The position numbers and the translations under genes are program-made. The notes beneath the pieces were generated by a model, which did not search any database, was not told the DNA's origin, and saw only the letters and a program-made list of their open reading frames with translations. Shown piece by piece: positions 18,820-27,149 of a DNA stretch of 64,000 nt. Position 1 is the first letter of the stretch; every line of letters begins with the position of its first letter. This DNA comes from JTS-RE37 sp963756115 (lineage in GTDB: Bacteria > Bacteroidota > Bacteroidia > Flavobacteriales > Flavobacteriaceae), in NCBI GenBank assembly GCA_963756115.1, contig CAVWMN010000010.1:930001-994000 (forward strand), in the 5' to 3' direction.

Positions 18820-19797
18820 ATGAAAGCAATCCTGTTTGAGAAATATGGATTACCGCTGGAGGTCCTTAAGATCAAAGAGGTTACCCGGCCTGTACCGAAA
18901 AACAATGAGGTCCTTGTAAAAATTCAGGCTGCGGCGGTGAATGATTATGACTGGAGCCTTGTCAGGGGTTCGCCCCTGCTCTACCGGCTCATGTTCGGGA
19001 TCTTAAAACCCAAACATAAAATACCGGGAATGGAGTTATCCGGATTTGTTGAAGAGATTGGTTCAAAGGTCCGGGGTTTAAAAGTCGGTGACGCAGTATT
19101 CGGTGACATTTCAGGATATGGATTCGGTACCTTTGCCGAATACATTTGCATTGATGAAAATGCAGTAATCAAAAAACCCGACTTTTTAAGTTTTGAAGAG
19201 GCCGCATCCATTCCTCATGCGTTCACACTTGCTTCACAGGCCCTTAAAGGTTTAGGGAAGATCCGGCAAGGTCAAAAAGTGTTAATCAATGGCGGCGGGG
19301 GCGGTGTGGGCTCAATGGGAGTACAGCTGGCTAAACTGTATAATTGTGAAGTTACAGGTGTTGATGCGGGGGAGAAACTTTCGCATATGACGTCCCTGGG
19401 ATTTGACAGTGTTCTTGATTACATGAAAACAGATTTTACAGCAAATGGAGCGAAATTTGATCTGATCCTGGACTGTAAAACAGACAGGTCCCCGTTTTCT
19501 TATCTCAGAGTCTTAAACCCCACCGGAAAATACGTTACAATCGGCGGCAAACCGGGGAGCTTACTAAAAATCCTGATTTTTGGTAAATTAACCACCCTGT
19601 TCTCTGGGAAAAAACTGCTGATTCTAAGTTTGAAACCCAATAAAGCTTTAAAAGAGACCTTGGAACTTTTCAACCAAAACAAAATACTATGTAAAATTGA
19701 TGGCCCGTATCTGCTTGAAGATATCCCACGGTTGATCCAGTATTTCGGGGATGGGAAACATAAGGGTAAAATTGTTATCCGGACCAATGCTATATAG
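18820..19797 (+). CDS. zinc-independent MDR family NAD(P)H quinone/enoyl reductase
   Basis: A 325-residue medium-chain dehydrogenase/reductase. The N-terminal catalytic domain shows KIQAAAVNDYDWSLVRG, GMELSGFVEEIGSKVRGLKV and GDAVFGDISGYGFGTFAEYI. The Rossmann domain starts with VLINGGGGGVGSMGVQLAKL around residue 157. The cysteine and histidine zinc ligands of alcohol dehydrogenases are absent, which places it with the quinone oxidoreductase or reticulon-4-interacting-protein type. It would reduce quinones or alpha,beta-unsaturated carbonyls with NADPH. Single-gene unit; substrate cannot be told from the sequence. Confidence 0.87.
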   Translation: MKAILFEKYGLPLEVLKIKEVTRPVPKNNEVLVKIQAAAVNDYDWSLVRGSPLLYRLMFGILKPKHKIPGMELSGFVEEIGSKVRGLKVGDAVFGDISGYGFGTFAEYICIDENAVIKKPDFLSFEEAASIPHAFTLASQALKGLGKIRQGQKVLINGGGGGVGSMGVQLAKLYNCEVTGVDAGEKLSHMTSLGFDSVLDYMKTDFTANGAKFDLILDCKTDRSPFSYLRVLNPTGKYVTIGGKPGSLLKILIFGKLTTLFSGKKLLILSLKPNKALKETLELFNQNKILCKIDGPYLLEDIPRLIQYFGDGKHKGKIVIRTNAI

Positions 19798-19885
19798 TAC
19801 CGGACTGACATTTGACAGATGTAGGTATTTACTGGAATAAGAAGCAGCTTAAAAAAAACCTAACTTTATTAATAACGAAAACATC

Positions 19886-20428
19886 ATGAATAAGCTACTA
19901 CTGACGCTATCGGTTATTTCAATTGCAGCAGGTTGCAACCCGGTTGATAAAAAAACAAAAAGTTCAGAAGTGCAGGAAACTAAAACTTCAGATACAGTTT
20001 CAATCAACGACACAACTCCCAAAGTGACCGGGATTGGGGGCATTTTCTTTTTCTCTGACGATCCTGGTGAAATACGGGCATGGTATGGCAAAAACTTAGG
20101 ACTTGCAATAGATGAACACGGTTCCGTTTTCGAATTCCGGAATGCAAACAGGCAGGAGGAGGTAAATTATTTGAGGTGGAGCCCGTTTGAAAAGGAAAGT
20201 GCGTATTTCGACCCCTCAAAAAAGGAATTTATGATTAACTACAGGGTGCAAAATATGGACGCCCTGGTTGCTAAACTAAAAAAAAGCGGTGTGGTTTTGC
20301 TGGACAGCATTGCAACGTATGATTATGGTAAATTTGTGCACATACTGGACCCGGAAGGGAACAAAATAGAATTATGGGAACCAATTGACAGTGTACTGAC
20401 AAAATTGGGCGGTAAAACGACTAAATGA
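19886..20428 (+). CDS. VOC family lipoprotein
   Basis: A 180-residue lipoprotein: the signal KLLLTLSVISIAAGC has a clean lipobox (IAAGC), followed by a polar Lys/Ser/Thr linker to about residue 45. The rest is one vicinal-oxygen-chelate domain: VTGIGGIFFFSDDPGEIRAW begins the first beta-alpha-beta-beta-beta unit, and FVHILDPEGNKIELWEP ends the second, with the usual C-terminal Glu. A lipid-anchored VOC domain is unusual, since most relatives are cytoplasmic. A TAACTTTA box at 19861 lies 18 bases upstream of the start without a clear -33 element. Two further VOC genes in this window are broken. Confidence 0.83.
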   Translation: MNKLLLTLSVISIAAGCNPVDKKTKSSEVQETKTSDTVSINDTTPKVTGIGGIFFFSDDPGEIRAWYGKNLGLAIDEHGSVFEFRNANRQEEVNYLRWSPFEKESAYFDPSKKEFMINYRVQNMDALVAKLKKSGVVLLDSIATYDYGKFVHILDPEGNKIELWEPIDSVLTKLGGKTTK

Positions 20429-20493
20429 AGGCATCATTGGAAAGGCTTGGATCTGGACAGGTTAGGCTATTTAATCCTCCATAGGCCAAAAAA

Positions 20494-21006
20494 ATGAAAA
20501 TAGAGCTGATCAAGGGTGATATTACGAAAATGGAAGTCGATGCCATCGTCAATGCAGCGAATTACACCCTGATGGGGGGTGGTGGGGTTGATGGCGCCAT
20601 CCACAGGGCAGGTGGTCCTGACATCCTAGCAGAATGTATCGAGATTCGTAACCGGCAGGGAGGATGTGACGTTGGACAAGCGGTTAGTACAAATGCTGGT
20701 AAGCTACCAGCCAAAAAAGTAATACATACAGTCGGACCCAGGTGGCATGGAGGGAATTCAGGGGAGGAAGTGAAGCTGCATGAGTGCTATATAAATTCGT
20801 TACTGCTGGCCGAAAGATCCGGATTGGAGTCTGTTGCCTTTCCGAATATCAGTACGGGGATCTATGGTTATCCGAAAGATAAGGCTGCAAAAGTAGCCAT
20901 AGCGGCGGTGCGGGGTTTTAAACCGGAAATCATCAAAAGGGTTGTATTTGCCTGTTATGATGCCGAGAATTACAAATTGTACCTTGAAGAACTTAAAGAC
21001 CGCTAG
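20494..21006 (+). CDS. macro domain protein, O-acetyl-ADP-ribose deacetylase type
   Basis: A 170-residue stand-alone macro domain. It shows the ADP-ribose-binding signatures: IELIKGDITKMEVDAIVNAA, the glycine-rich loop TLMGGGGVDGAIHRAGG and the distal loop VAFPNISTGIYGYPKDKAA. These match the YmdB/MacroD group, which removes ADP-ribose from proteins or nucleic acids and hydrolyses O-acetyl-ADP-ribose. The Asn in VNAAN and the Asp/His of the GGGGVDGAIH loop are kept, so activity is likely. It is cytoplasmic and stands alone, with no ADP-ribosyltransferase or toxin gene beside it. Confidence 0.9.
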   Translation: MKIELIKGDITKMEVDAIVNAANYTLMGGGGVDGAIHRAGGPDILAECIEIRNRQGGCDVGQAVSTNAGKLPAKKVIHTVGPRWHGGNSGEEVKLHECYINSLLLAERSGLESVAFPNISTGIYGYPKDKAAKVAIAAVRGFKPEIIKRVVFACYDAENYKLYLEELKDR

Positions 21007-21390
21007 CTATTACTGGTTTTATTGCAATGTCACCTTTCCCCATTCCTCACAGTTAATAGGGGGATGAAGAATAAGGACCGGTTACCAGGGAAATGAGCGA
21101 CATTTGACCATTTTGGTTGGTTGTTCCTGTATCCCTGGAGTGTGCGGACCAGAATGGTGGGGAGAATAATGCAAGAAAAAGGTACCAGGCCTACTAAGAC
21201 CCTGGGATCCGCCTATCGGAGGATACTCCTTTAATCCTGGGCAAAACTTTTAATCAAAAACCATTCGTAAAGGCGAAAATATCCGTAGCTTTTACTTTGA
21301 AAACTAATAGCCCACTATAGTACCTCCCAAACTGGAAGAATTAGGTCCATAAGCTAAGTCGGGAAAGCCAAAAACCAATCAAAGCGGGCA
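21007..21390. other. intergenic stretch, nothing recognised
   Basis: 384 bases between the macro-domain and RidA-like genes. No open frame of note, no stable hairpin with a T-run, and no complete promoter pair were found. Confidence 0.4.
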
Positions 21391-21918
21391 ATGAAAACGA
21401 CCATTATGAAAAAACCAGCTACCGTCACCAATCTCACTGCCTTGCTGTTGTTCTTCGCTTTATCCCTTACAATTCAATGCTGGGGTCAGCCGGAGAAAAA
21501 TTCCGCCAGGGAAACGAATTCCAAAAGCGAGAAGCCTGAATATTTTCTGCTACGCCCTGATGTCGAAAAGGCATATGGGTATTCCCATGCTGTAAAGATC
21601 GGTAATGACATTAAAATTTCCGGCGCTGTAAGTATGGATGATGAAGGAAACCCTACTGCAATAGGAGACCTGGAGCAGCAAATGAAGAATTGTTATGCCG
21701 ACCTGGAAAAAATATTAAACCATTATGGATGTTCCTTTGATGATGTCGTAGTTGAGAATATTTTCACTACCAATATGCCATTATTCCTTGAAAAATCGGT
21801 TTACCGCAACTCGGTTTACACCAAACAATTTCCAACCGGTTCCTGGCTTGGCGTCAAAGAATTGGCATTGCCGGAATTCATGATCGAAATTGAACTGGAG
21901 GTACACAAAGCTGAATAA
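21391..21918 (+). CDS. exported RidA/YjgF family protein
   Basis: A 175-residue protein made of an export signal (TNLTALLLFFALSLTIQCWG) and one RidA-like domain (residues 50-175). DLEQQMKNCYADLEKILNHY, the DDVVVENIFTTNMP strand and LPEFMIEIELEVHKAE are typical of the family. RidA itself is a cytoplasmic enamine/imine deaminase with a catalytic Arg in a conserved R-x-x motif; that arginine region is replaced here by SWLGVKELALPEFMIEIE, so deaminase activity is doubtful. Secreted Rid-like proteins are frequent in Bacteroidota. Start: ATG 21391, with a second ATG five codons on (MKKPATV) equally possible. Confidence 0.8.
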   Translation: MKTTIMKKPATVTNLTALLLFFALSLTIQCWGQPEKNSARETNSKSEKPEYFLLRPDVEKAYGYSHAVKIGNDIKISGAVSMDDEGNPTAIGDLEQQMKNCYADLEKILNHYGCSFDDVVVENIFTTNMPLFLEKSVYRNSVYTKQFPTGSWLGVKELALPEFMIEIELEVHKAE

Positions 21919-22124
21919 GGAACAGCGACAGAGAACGTTTTGTATGGCGTATTATGTCTGGAATCCGATATTTTCAGATCAGGGAGGAAAAGCCGGTTGG
22001 CCATTTCCCACAACATGCCATCTGTACTACCGACAGCCTTTTTCACGCCGGCTGCTGGTAGCTACCGATAGCTATCGTGACAGGACGGGATCATAGGGAT
22101 GGGAATGAACAAACCAACAGGCCA

Positions 22125-22898
22125 ATGATAAAATTCTTTCGCAAAATCAGGCAAAATCTTATTGCAGAAGGCAGGATAGGTACCTATTTGAAATATGCTG
22201 TCGGGGAAATTCTCCTTGTGGTTATCGGGATCCTTATTGCGTTACAGATCAATAACTGGAATTCCGATAAGATTGATAGTGTCAAAGAAATAATTTATTT
22301 GAAAAGGCTCGAAAAAGACGTATCCGAACAAGTTGTTGAACTTGAAAGAATACTGGATTTTTATAATTATCAGATCGCCCATGGTGATTCTGTTCTACGT
22401 AATTATAAACAGGATAAAAACTTCCGGAAAATAGCTGCATTGGATAAGAAGCTTTCCCTCCTGATGTTCTCCAATATAATCCAAAAGGTGAATACAACAT
22501 TTAATGAATTAAATTCAACCGCACAGCTAGAGTTTGATTCAAAATGCTGAAATCACGAATAGCACCATACAATTTTATCAAAATATTGATGGCCTGGAAC
22601 AAGTGATATTGGGAAACCAGGAAAAGATATTTTATCCTCAGGGTTATTCCGGTTTTTTTAGATGCACTCAATCTCAATCCCAGAATTTTTTGTGGGCGCT
22701 GAAAAAGGACATACGAGGCATTTTCATGCTAAAGAGAGCGATGAGCTGGTGGAAGCTAACCTTGAAAACCTGATTTTTCAACGTAAACTGTTAAATGCTA
22801 TAAGTCTGGTGATCATGATAAATGAAACAAATAAAGCGTCTGCTGAAAGATCGATTTCAGAAGGTACAGAATTACTGGATTTAATACAATCAGAGTAG
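22125..22898 (+). pseudogene. DUF6090 family membrane-anchored protein, two frameshifts
   Basis: The gene opens with MIKFFRKIRQNLIAEGRIGT and the conserved helix YAVGEILLVVIGILIALQIN, an exact match to the DUF6090 N-terminus common in Flavobacteria. The frame breaks at a TGA at 22548-22550. The sequence continues in the +1 frame from about 22540 (IQNAEITNSTIQFYQNIDGL) to about 22670 and then returns to the first frame (IPEFFVGAEKGHTRHFHAKE) until 22898. Two compensating indels about 130 bases apart, with a stop between them, mean the intact protein cannot be made. Confidence 0.8.
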
Positions 22899-22988
22899 TA
22901 GAAGTGCAAGGATTTATGTCCTGAAGGTTTTCCTGACTCCCCATACCCAAACCAATAATAATGACTGAAATTTAAATCCTGGATGAAC

Positions 22989-23421
22989 ATGACAATTAAA
23001 AAATCTACTATTACCATCAATGTAAAGGAACTGGACAGGTCCATTTCATTTTACGAATCCATCGGCCTGTAACTAATGAAACGTTGGGGCGCTCATTATG
23101 CCGGGTTGACAGCTACCGGGTATGGTTATCGGACTTCATCCAACCAGCACTGAAAACCTGACAGGCAATTCCGGGATCATTTCTATTGGTTTCACCACCC
23201 CTGATTTTGAGGAAACCCAATCCGGCCTGAAGAAATCGGCTATCCCGGTTACGGAAAGATCAGAAGAAGGAGGTCATTTCTTTTTTAAAGACCAGGACGG
23301 CACTGCCCCCTTTATTGAATCAAACTGGTCGGAAACAGGCGGGGCATGTCATAAACCAAATAAAATTGGAAAATTTAAACCAGCATATCGAAGCCCATTA
23401 TTTCAAAGAAGGTATTTATGA
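22989..23421 (+). pseudogene. VOC family protein, nonsense codon and frameshift
   Basis: A glyoxalase-like gene in two frames. The first begins MTIKKSTITINVKELDRSIS and FYESIGL and then hits a TAA; past that stop the same frame continues as KRWGAHYAGLTATG. From about 23115 the frame changes and reads MVIGLHPTSTENLTGNSGII, later GGHFFFKDQDGTAPFIESNW, which is the usual end of a VOC domain. One in-frame stop and one frameshift break it. The 3' end overlaps the reading frame of the methyltransferase that follows. Confidence 0.78.
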
Positions 23422-24190
23422 AGAAATCCTCCGGCGCCTTACAGCACAGCAGCTTGATGTAAACCGGGTGAAGCGGTCCGACATTTCCGGGATAGACGAA
23501 CTTCATGTGCGGGGTGCATCCGTATCACATGAACTGGCCAATAGCATTGACCTGAAAGGATTATCCGTCCTGGATGTAGGTTCTGGCCTTGGGGGTGCCT
23601 GCAGGATGCTTGCGGATGAATTCAATTGCAGGACCATAGGAATAGACCTTAGCCCCGAGTTTGTAAGGACAGCAAAAGAACTTTCCAAACTTGTACACCT
23701 GGATGACCGAACTTCCTTTGTGAAGGGAGATGCCACTATTTTACCTTTTGGCGATAACGCATTCGACGTGGTATGGACGCAGCATGTACAAATGAATATT
23801 CCAGACAAAAGAAAATTCTATGCCGGGATCAACCGGGTGTTGAAACCGGGGGGGCACTTCCTGTATTATGATATTTTCAGAAAAACGGACGGCGAAGTAC
23901 AATACCCTATGCCATGGGCCGGCAGCAGGGAACTGAGCTTCCTGTTTGAAACCAGGGAAATGGAAAAGATACTGGCAGATCTGGCCCTGCAAAAAATATC
24001 GTCCATTGACCAAACCCCGGCGGGAATTGCTTTTTTTGAAATCTTTTTTGCTAAATTGGAAGCATCCGGGCCACCGAATATGGGGCTACACCTGCTGAGG
24101 AACGAGTCATCGAAAGCTCAGTTCATAAACTTGCTGGCACATCTGCAAAAAGGGGTGTTACAGTTGGAAAGCGGGGTCTATAAAAAATAA
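23315..24190 (+). CDS. SAM-dependent methyltransferase (class I), start uncertain
   Basis: A class I methyltransferase. Motif I is SVLDVGSGLGGACRMLADEF, the acidic end of strand 2 is RTIGIDLSPEFV, and later landmarks are FVKGDATILPFGDNAFDVVW and FYAGINRVLKPGGHFLYYDI. The layout is like sarcosine/dimethylglycine or tocopherol methyltransferases. There is no in-frame ATG before the first conserved helix. The listed frame begins at a TTG (23315) inside the broken VOC gene; another TTG at 23366, just before NLNQHIEAHYFKEGIYEEIL, better fits the expected N-terminus. The substrate is unknown. Confidence 0.82.
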   Translation: MNQTGRKQAGHVINQIKLENLNQHIEAHYFKEGIYEEILRRLTAQQLDVNRVKRSDISGIDELHVRGASVSHELANSIDLKGLSVLDVGSGLGGACRMLADEFNCRTIGIDLSPEFVRTAKELSKLVHLDDRTSFVKGDATILPFGDNAFDVVWTQHVQMNIPDKRKFYAGINRVLKPGGHFLYYDIFRKTDGEVQYPMPWAGSRELSFLFETREMEKILADLALQKISSIDQTPAGIAFFEIFFAKLEASGPPNMGLHLLRNESSKAQFINLLAHLQKGVLQLESGVYKK

Positions 24191-24294
24191 AATTTGGCGA
24201 GGAAGTTCCCCTAAGGTAACCTACTGCTACCCAGGTTGGTTTCAGCCCGCAGGATGAAGGCCGGTGTATTTCAATACGCTTAAAGAGCAACTGA

Positions 24295-24744
24295 ATGGCA
24301 AAATTGAACATCATTACCAAACCCCAATTCGAGGCAGTTTTTGCAGGATATCCACATTGTATCAAGGACAAAATGCAAACGCTCCGGGAGTTGGTTCTGG
24401 AAACGGCTGCGGAAACAGCCGGAATTACCAATTTGGAAGAAACATTGAAATGGGGAGAACCCAGTTTTGTAACCAAAGATGGCAGTACTTTAAGAATGGA
24501 CTGGAAACCAAAAGCACCGGATCACTATGCCCTGTACTTTCAATGCAGCAGCAGGTTGGTCGATACATTCAGATTGGTTTTTGACACTACATTTCGATTT
24601 GAAGGAAAACGGGCTATCATCTTTCATAAAGATCAGAAAATCCCTGTAGGGGAATTAAAGGAATGTATCCGGGCAACCCTTACCTATCATAACGTAAAAC
24701 ATTTGCTAACCCTGGGTATATCACATAAAAATGCCCGGATCTGA
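24295..24744 (+). CDS. DUF1801 domain-containing protein
   Basis: A 149-residue cytoplasmic protein of the DUF1801 (YdhG-like) type. PHCIKDKMQTLRELVLETAA is the first helix, EETLKWGEPSFVTKDGSTLR is the conserved WGEPSF strand, and DHYALYFQCSSRLVDTFRLV follows. The family has a compact alpha+beta fold of unknown role. The ATG at 24295 gives the standard length. A DUF1801/YdeI-type relative lies at 26426. Confidence 0.82.
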   Translation: MAKLNIITKPQFEAVFAGYPHCIKDKMQTLRELVLETAAETAGITNLEETLKWGEPSFVTKDGSTLRMDWKPKAPDHYALYFQCSSRLVDTFRLVFDTTFRFEGKRAIIFHKDQKIPVGELKECIRATLTYHNVKHLLTLGISHKNARI

Positions 24745-25158
24745 GATCCCAATACAGAATAGGGTTGTTTCCTGTTCCAATCCGGAAGTCCTTACCCGTG
24801 AATTCCATGCCTGAGCATGGCACAATAAGACCCCAACATCGCTGTAAAAGATCTTTAACCCTGTTCCCATACAATGGGAAATACCGAAATGCCCATGGAA
24901 ACGGACTCATCCTGTAATTCCCGAGCAAACAGGAAGGAGATGCGGCAGCATGCTGAAAAACCGGGCTGTAGTCTGGAAGGAGCCATTTCGATCCCCCGGA
25001 AGTTGGAAATTACCATCAGCCACCTAATATCCGACATCCATTATCTTATTGCGCCTTTCTGATAGCTTAGATTCAGCTACCTGAGGATACAATTTTAGCG
25101 AGGCAGCCATTAATTTACGTATCCGGTAACATAGTATATTTAAAAAAATATAAAACAA
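24745..25158. other. intergenic stretch, nothing recognised
   Basis: 414 bases upstream of the ArsR promoter. Minor open frames exist on both strands but none resembles a protein. No terminator with a clear T-run follows the DUF1801 gene. Confidence 0.4.
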
Positions 25159-25190
25159 TTTGCGCAGTTGAATGACTGCGCATATATTTG
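25159..25190 (+). promoter_or_regulatory. ArsR-operon promoter with embedded operator palindrome
   Basis: A textbook Bacteroidota promoter: TTTG at 25159-25162, a 20-base gap and TATATTTG at 25183-25190. The gap is filled by a perfect inverted repeat, TGCGCAGT (25161-25168) - tgaatg - ACTGCGCA (25175-25182), which overlaps the -33 element by two bases and abuts the -7 element. A repressor bound there would block RNA polymerase. The following gene, 20 bases downstream, encodes an ArsR-type repressor, so autoregulation is the natural reading, though not proven. Confidence 0.8.
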
Positions 25191-25209
25191 CAGTCTGATA
25201 GCTGCATAA

Positions 25210-25548
25210 ATGGAATTAAGGAGAGACGTATTTCAGGCCATAGCGGACCCTACCAGGAGGGCCATTATTGCTTTGGTAGCAATACAGGCAATGACACCCG
25301 GTGCAATAGCGCAAAAATTTAACTCAGCGCGGCAAACCATCTCCCGGCACATCCAAATCCTTGCGGAGTGTGAGCTACTGATGGCGCAGCAAGACGGCCG
25401 GGAAATTTATTATGGGTTAAACCCAATAAAAATTAAAGAAGTTGCAGATTTTATCGAACCGTTTCGAAATTTGTGGGATGCACGGTTTACCAAATTGGAA
25501 ACTATAATGAAAAGTTACGATCCTGAAAAAAGTAAGGGAAAAAAATAG
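25210..25548 (+). CDS. ArsR family winged-helix repressor
   Basis: A 112-residue ArsR/SmtB-type regulator. RRDVFQAIADPTRRAIIALV is the family N-terminal helix, TPGAIAQKFNSARQTISRHI the recognition helix-turn-helix, and LAECELLMAQQDGREIYYGL the wing. There are no clustered cysteines or histidines for metal sensing (no ELCVCDL motif), which fits the group paired with AHSA1-type proteins rather than arsenic or zinc sensors. It starts the operon ArsR - AHSA1 - DoxX, with a six-base gap to the next gene. The promoter upstream contains a perfect palindrome that is its probable operator. The inducer is unknown. Confidence 0.92.
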   Translation: MELRRDVFQAIADPTRRAIIALVAIQAMTPGAIAQKFNSARQTISRHIQILAECELLMAQQDGREIYYGLNPIKIKEVADFIEPFRNLWDARFTKLETIMKSYDPEKSKGKK

Positions 25549-25554
25549 CTTTAT

Positions 25555-26019
25555 ATGCCACTAAAAACCAAAATCATAGCAGAAGATAATGTTCAGGAAT
25601 TGCTGATCACCCGGGATTTTGAGTTGCCCGTGGGGTTGCTTTTCAAGGCATTTACAGATCCGGATATTATAGAGCAGTGGATGGGCACAAAGGTGCTGAA
25701 ACTTGAAAGCAAAAAACATGGATGGTATCAATTCGAAACAACCGATCCAAAGGGAACCAAACAGGGGTTCAATGGCACAATCCATGAGTGCGTGCCTGAC
25801 CGGAAAATCACCCGCACATTTGAAATGGAGCATTCGTCTTTCCCGGTACAGCTTGAGTTCCTGGAATTTGAGGAACTCTCTGAAAAGCGCAGTAAACTCC
25901 ATATGAAAATAGTCTTTAAATCAGTGGCCGACAGGGATCAGATGCTGAAGCTGCCCTTTGCCCATGGCCTCAATAGGGCACATAACCGGTTACAGGACAT
26001 TGTCCACCATCTGAAATAA
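25555..26019 (+). CDS. SRPBCC / AHSA1 family protein
   Basis: A 154-residue helix-grip protein of the AHSA1 (activator of Hsp90 ATPase C-terminal-like) subgroup. It contains TRDFELPVGLLFKAFTDPDI, then EQWMGTKVLKLESKKHGWYQ and RKITRTFEMEHSSFPVQLEF, the usual landmarks. The fold encloses a hydrophobic pocket for a small ligand. It lies six bases after the ArsR stop and six before the DoxX start, so the three genes are surely co-transcribed. ArsR-AHSA1 pairs are widespread in bacteria, but their ligand is not established. Confidence 0.9.
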   Translation: MPLKTKIIAEDNVQELLITRDFELPVGLLFKAFTDPDIIEQWMGTKVLKLESKKHGWYQFETTDPKGTKQGFNGTIHECVPDRKITRTFEMEHSSFPVQLEFLEFEELSEKRSKLHMKIVFKSVADRDQMLKLPFAHGLNRAHNRLQDIVHHLK

Positions 26020-26025
26020 CCAATT

Positions 26026-26406
26026 ATGACCAGGAGAAACAAGATCATTTATTGGGTAGCCACCATCTGGCTTGCTTTAGGAATGCTTGCCACCGGCATA
26101 GTACAATTGATCAGGCTGGAAGAAGAGGCAGCTACGATGGCACATCTGGGCTATCCGGCCTATTTACTAACCATACTTGGTGTCTGGAAAATTTTGGGCG
26201 TTGTGATAGTCCTGGTCCCTAAACTTCCCGTACTTAAGGAATGGGCCTATGCAGGCTTTTTCTTTGTCATGTCGGGTGCCGTTTTTTCTCACCTGGCAAC
26301 AGGTGATGACGCCAAGGAATATTTTGGGCCGGTCTTATTACTAATCCTGATTCTCATATCCTGGTATTTCAGGCCTGCAAACAGGAGAACAAGTCCCGCC
26401 CGATAG
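26026..26406 (+). CDS. DoxX-like family membrane protein
   Basis: A 126-residue inner-membrane protein with four hydrophobic helices. It begins IIYWVATIWLALGMLATGIV, continues with MAHLGYPAYLLTILGVWKIL and VIVLVPKLPVLKEWAYAGFF, and ends with a helix LLLILILISWYF. The GYPxYLxxILGxWKxLG pattern is diagnostic of the DoxX-like family. It is the third gene of the ArsR operon, with a six-base gap before it and 19 bases to the next gene. Related proteins have been linked to redox or thiosulfate metabolism, but the role here is unknown. Confidence 0.9.
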   Translation: MTRRNKIIYWVATIWLALGMLATGIVQLIRLEEEAATMAHLGYPAYLLTILGVWKILGVVIVLVPKLPVLKEWAYAGFFFVMSGAVFSHLATGDDAKEYFGPVLLLILILISWYFRPANRRTSPAR

Positions 26407-26425
26407 CGGAATTGTAATTCAATAA

Positions 26426-27016
26426 ATGAATACCATGAATCCCAAAGTTGATTTCTTTTTTGAAAAAGCCGGAAAGTGGCAGGAAGAAGTGAGGTTATTA
26501 AGGAAGATAGCTCTGGACTGTCAGTTAGCCGAAAAACTGAAATGGGGGGTTCCCTGCTACCTTTATCGGAAGCACAACATCGTGCTGATCCATACCTTTA
26601 GGGAATACTGTGCCCTGTTGTTTTTCAAAGGTGCCCTGTTAAAAGATCCTGAGGGCATCCTGGTACAGCAAACGGAGAATGTGCAGGCCGCACGGCAGAT
26701 CCGGTTTACGAGCGTTCAGGAAGTCCTTGCACAGGAAAAAACCATCAAAGCCTGTATCTTTGAAGCCATCGAAGTGGAAAAGGCCGGGTTGAAAGTGGCC
26801 TTTAAAAAAACGGAAGCCTTTGCAATGCCGGAAGAATTCCGGAGGGAGCTGAATCAATCCCCTGCCCTGAAATCCGCATTTGAGGCATTGACTCCGGGCC
26901 GGCAAAGGGGCTATCTCCTTTATTTCGGGGCAGCTAAACAATCCAAAACCCGGGAAGCCCGGGTAGACAAATACCGGCAGCACATCCTCGATGGCAGGGG
27001 ATTGAATGACCGGTAA
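26426..27016 (+). CDS. YdeI/OmpD-associated family protein (DUF1801 domain)
   Basis: A 196-residue cytoplasmic protein. Residues 10-110 form a DUF1801 domain with QLAEKLKWGVPCYLYRKHNI and REYCALLFFKGALLKDPEGI. The C-terminal third, MPEEFRRELNQSPALKSAFE and ALTPGRQRGYLLYFGAAKQS, is the bacteriocin-protection/YdeI-OmdA helix bundle. This two-part layout is the YdeI/OmpD-associated family, whose function is unsettled; the E. coli member is linked to polymyxin and peptide resistance. It starts 19 bases after DoxX and overlaps the frame extended upstream from the next gene, so it probably belongs to the same transcript. Confidence 0.87.
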   Translation: MNTMNPKVDFFFEKAGKWQEEVRLLRKIALDCQLAEKLKWGVPCYLYRKHNIVLIHTFREYCALLFFKGALLKDPEGILVQQTENVQAARQIRFTSVQEVLAQEKTIKACIFEAIEVEKAGLKVAFKKTEAFAMPEEFRRELNQSPALKSAFEALTPGRQRGYLLYFGAAKQSKTREARVDKYRQHILDGRGLNDR

Positions 27017-27149
27017 AGAAGATTTCATCATCCCGTCCAAAAACAATGGCGGTCCCCGGGGATCTGCTGTGCTACCTGTTCCAAAAAATGCTACTTTTAG
27101 CGGTATAGCCAGCGGGATTGCGGAGCCAATAAATGGTACTTCTGGAACA

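Noticed and set aside
24855..25037. 60-codon minus-strand frame upstream of the ArsR operon
   Set aside because: It overlaps a plus-strand frame of similar length, has no recognisable domain or ribosome-binding site, and looks like chance in a non-coding stretch.
27006..27149. N-terminal extension of the FAD oxidoreductase from ATG 27006
   Set aside because: The 48 extra residues do not look like the family, overlap the preceding gene, and are followed by two ATG codons directly before the conserved FAD-binding strand.
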